Positions 52,939 through 54,703 of a DNA stretch of 54,703 nucleotides are shown here, in pieces. The notes beneath the pieces were generated by a model. It did not search any database. It was not told where the DNA came from and saw nothing but the letters and a program-made list of their open reading frames with translations. The translations under genes and the position numbers were made by a program. Positions within the stretch are counted from its first letter, which is position 1. Each line of letters begins with the position of its first letter. The DNA comes from an uncultured Nocardioidaceae bacterium. GTDB lineage: Bacteria; Actinomycetota; Actinomycetes; Propionibacteriales; Nocardioidaceae. Location: positions 1-54,703 of the forward strand of contig CADCUK010000007.1 in the NCBI GenBank assembly GCA_902805865.1. Direction: 5' to 3'.

Positions 52939-53298
52939 CTACTGCTGGCCGGAGGCGACGGCGCCGGCAGCGACCGCACCGAGAGCCACGCCGGCGAAGA
53001 TGACGCCGGTCGACGTGCGGACCGCACCCGACTTGAGCGCCAGCACCGCTGCAGCGGCGTCGGCGCCGTCGACCGCCATGCCCAGCTTGATGAGTGCCGG
53101 CCTCGCCGACGGGGCGGCCATCAGCGTCACCGCACCGAGCGCCGCGTCGCGGACGCCGAAGAGCCGCAGCAGGAACGGGGACTGCGGCGCGTTGTCCAGC
53201 ATGCTGGCGCGCAGCGACCTCTCCGGGGCGATCCAGGCGGCGGTGCCGACGACGATGCGGGCGATGGCGAGTGAGGTGGCTTGGTCCTTGATGTCCAT
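52939..53298 (-). CDS. Small membrane protein of unknown function
   Basis: SLAIARIVVGTAAWIAPERSL...PFLLRLFGVRDAALGAVTLMA...hydrophobic C-terminus. Confidence 0.7.
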   Translation of the reverse strand: MDIKDQATSLAIARIVVGTAAWIAPERSLRASMLDNAPQSPFLLRLFGVRDAALGAVTLMAAPSARPALIKLGMAVDGADAAAAVLALKSGAVRTSTGVIFAGVALGAVAAGAVASGQQ

Positions 53299-53312
53299 GG
53301 ACGGACCCTAGT

Positions 53313-53324
53313 GGAACGCGTTCC
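53313..53324. promoter_or_regulatory. Perfect 12-bp palindrome GGAACGCGTTCC 2 bp upstream of a TAGGGT -10-like hexamer
   Basis: ggaacgcgttcc read directly; minus-strand TAGGGT (53305-53310) 6 nt before ATG (53298). Confidence 0.6.
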
Positions 53325-53342
53325 CTGTGGCGCGTGGTCGCC

Positions 53343-54703
53343 TCAGTGGGCGATCGAGACCGCCAGCGCCTCTGCGGCCGCCGCCTCCGCCGTTGCCCGG
53401 TCCTCGGCGACCAGGCCGATCCGGGTGCGCCGGTCGAGCAGGTCGTCGACGTCGAGCGCGCCCTCGTGGGTCACGCCCCACAGCAGCTCCGCCCGGGTCA
53501 CCGGGATCCGCTCGGTGACCGGCTCGAGCAGCCGGTCCTCCGACAGCCCGGTCCGCGCCACCGCGTCGGCGAGGACACGAGGGGCCTCGGCGCCGTACCG
53601 GCGAACCAGCCGCGGTGGTGCTGCGACCGCGGCGAGCGCGGTCCGCGAGGCGGCGCCGACCAACGGGAGCGACGCGGTCCGGCAGGGACCGGCGGCGAGG
53701 CCACGGGACGTGTTGGCCGCATCGACCGCGTCCTCGGCCATCTTGCGGTACGTCGTCAGCTTGCCGCCCACGACCGTGACCACCCCGGTGTCCGAGGTGA
53801 GCACGGCGTGCTTGCGCGAGAGGTCCGCAGTGGTGCCGTCGGCCGCGAGCAGCGGGCGCAGGCCGGAGTAGGTGCCGAGCAGGTCGGCGCGGGTCAGCGG
53901 CACGTCGAGAGCCGAGCTGATCGTGCGGAGCAGGAACTCCACCTCGGGCTCCTCGGCGACCGGGACGTCCGGGATCTCCCCGGGGGCAGCCTCGTCGGTC
54001 AGCCCCACGTAGGCCACGCCGTCCGACTGCGGCAGCGTGAACACGAACCGGTTGAAGGTGCCGGGGACGGGCGCGGACACAGCGACGTCGTGGCCGGGCA
54101 GCGCATCCGCTCGTACGACGAGGTGGCTGCCGCGGCTCGGCATCAGCCGCAGCTCGGGGACCAGCTGGCCGGCCCACACACCGGTCGCGTTGACGACCGC
54201 GCGGGCCCGGATGTCGACCGTCCCGCCGGTGAGCTCGTCGCGGACCACGGCGCCGTCGCCGGTGAGCTCGACCGCACGGGCCCTGGTGATGATCCGGGCG
54301 CCGTGGGCGGCGGCGGTCCTGGCGATGGCCACCACCAGCCGGGCGTCGTCCTCGAGCTGACCGTCGTAGGACAGCAGCCCGCCACGCAGCCCTGCACGCT
54401 TGACGCTGGGCACCATCGCGACGGTCTCGTCCACCGACAGCCGCCGCGGGCGGGGGAGGAGCGATCGCGGCGTCCGTGCCGCTGCCCGAAGCAGGTCACC
54501 CGACCGGAGCCCCTGCATCGCCAACAGCCCGTGCTGCTTGGAGACCGCTTCGGTCAGCGGGATGACCATCGGCAGCGCCCGCGTGAGGTGCGGGGCCGTG
54601 CGGGTCATCAGGATGCCGCGCTCCACCGCGCTCTCCCGGGCGACGCCGAGCTGTCCCTTGGCGAGGTAGCGCAAGCCGCCGTGCACGAGCTTCGAGCTCC
54701 ACC
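53343..54703 (-). CDS. glpD: Glycerol-3-phosphate dehydrogenase (5' end beyond window)
   Basis: SSKLVHGGLRYLAKGQLGVARESAVERGILMTRTAPHLTRALPMVIPL...VVNATGVWAGQLVPELRLMPSRGSHLVV. Confidence 0.94.
   Translation of the reverse strand, partial: WSSKLVHGGLRYLAKGQLGVARESAVERGILMTRTAPHLTRALPMVIPLTEAVSKQHGLLAMQGLRSGDLLRAAARTPRSLLPRPRRLSVDETVAMVPSVKRAGLRGGLLSYDGQLEDDARLVVAIARTAAAHGARIITRARAVELTGDGAVVRDELTGGTVDIRARAVVNATGVWAGQLVPELRLMPSRGSHLVVRADALPGHDVAVSAPVPGTFNRFVFTLPQSDGVAYVGLTDEAAPGEIPDVPVAEEPEVEFLLRTISSALDVPLTRADLLGTYSGLRPLLAADGTTADLSRKHAVLTSDTGVVTVVGGKLTTYRKMAEDAVDAANTSRGLAAGPCRTASLPLVGAASRTALAAVAAPPRLVRRYGAEAPRVLADAVARTGLSEDRLLEPVTERIPVTRAELLWGVTHEGALDVDDLLDRRTRIGLVAEDRATAEAAAAEALAVSIAH

Noticed and set aside
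1-54703. Prophage, CRISPR array, transposon, toxin-antitoxin or defense island
   Set aside because: No integrase, transposase, regularly spaced repeats, phage structural or recognised defense genes; recBCD is a core repair system

Overview
High-GC actinobacterial chromosome window (gene content and a dispersed GGTGGTCGAG-type repeat suggest a Nocardioides-like organism; this is inference), densely coded on both strands. No rRNA, tRNA, CRISPR array, phage or transposase was recognised. Main blocks: signal peptidase I; an M15 (VanY-type) lipoprotein; quinone oxidoreductase; GNATs; D-aminoacylase-type amidohydrolase; M13 peptidase; FMN-binding glutamate-synthase-like protein; EgtC-like amidotransferase with glutathione peroxidase; TetR regulator with a divergent class II HDAC-like gene; recC-recB-recD; a leucine/acyl-CoA carboxylase operon (accD-like, accA-like, HMG-CoA lyase); a three-gene sulfotransferase-like cassette; EcsC; Aat; Nei/Fpg; AAA ATPase; Pcm; GDPD; a complete glycine-betaine/choline ABC operon; arginine deiminase; M14 carboxypeptidase; two SDR epimerases; TerC with an upstream yybP-ykoY-like Mn riboswitch; ECF sigma; YbaK; and GlpD (partial). 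Strongest hunt results: (i) a 28-bp perfect palindrome fused to a leaderless promoter ahead of the carboxylase operon, closely matched in sequence and layout ahead of a TetR gene about 12.9 kb away; (ii) a consensus-like promoter running directly into a C-loop terminator hairpin upstream of the betaine transporter (candidate sRNA or attenuator); (iii) a sulfotransferase triad whose middle member appears to be a P-loop-less pseudoenzyme; (iv) an EgtC-like enzyme lacking the N-terminal Cys nucleophile; (v) repeated leaderless -10 (TAnnnT) signals, three of which share bases with the upstream gene's stop codon; (vi) a dispersed-repeat core embedded in the biotin carboxylase coding sequence.
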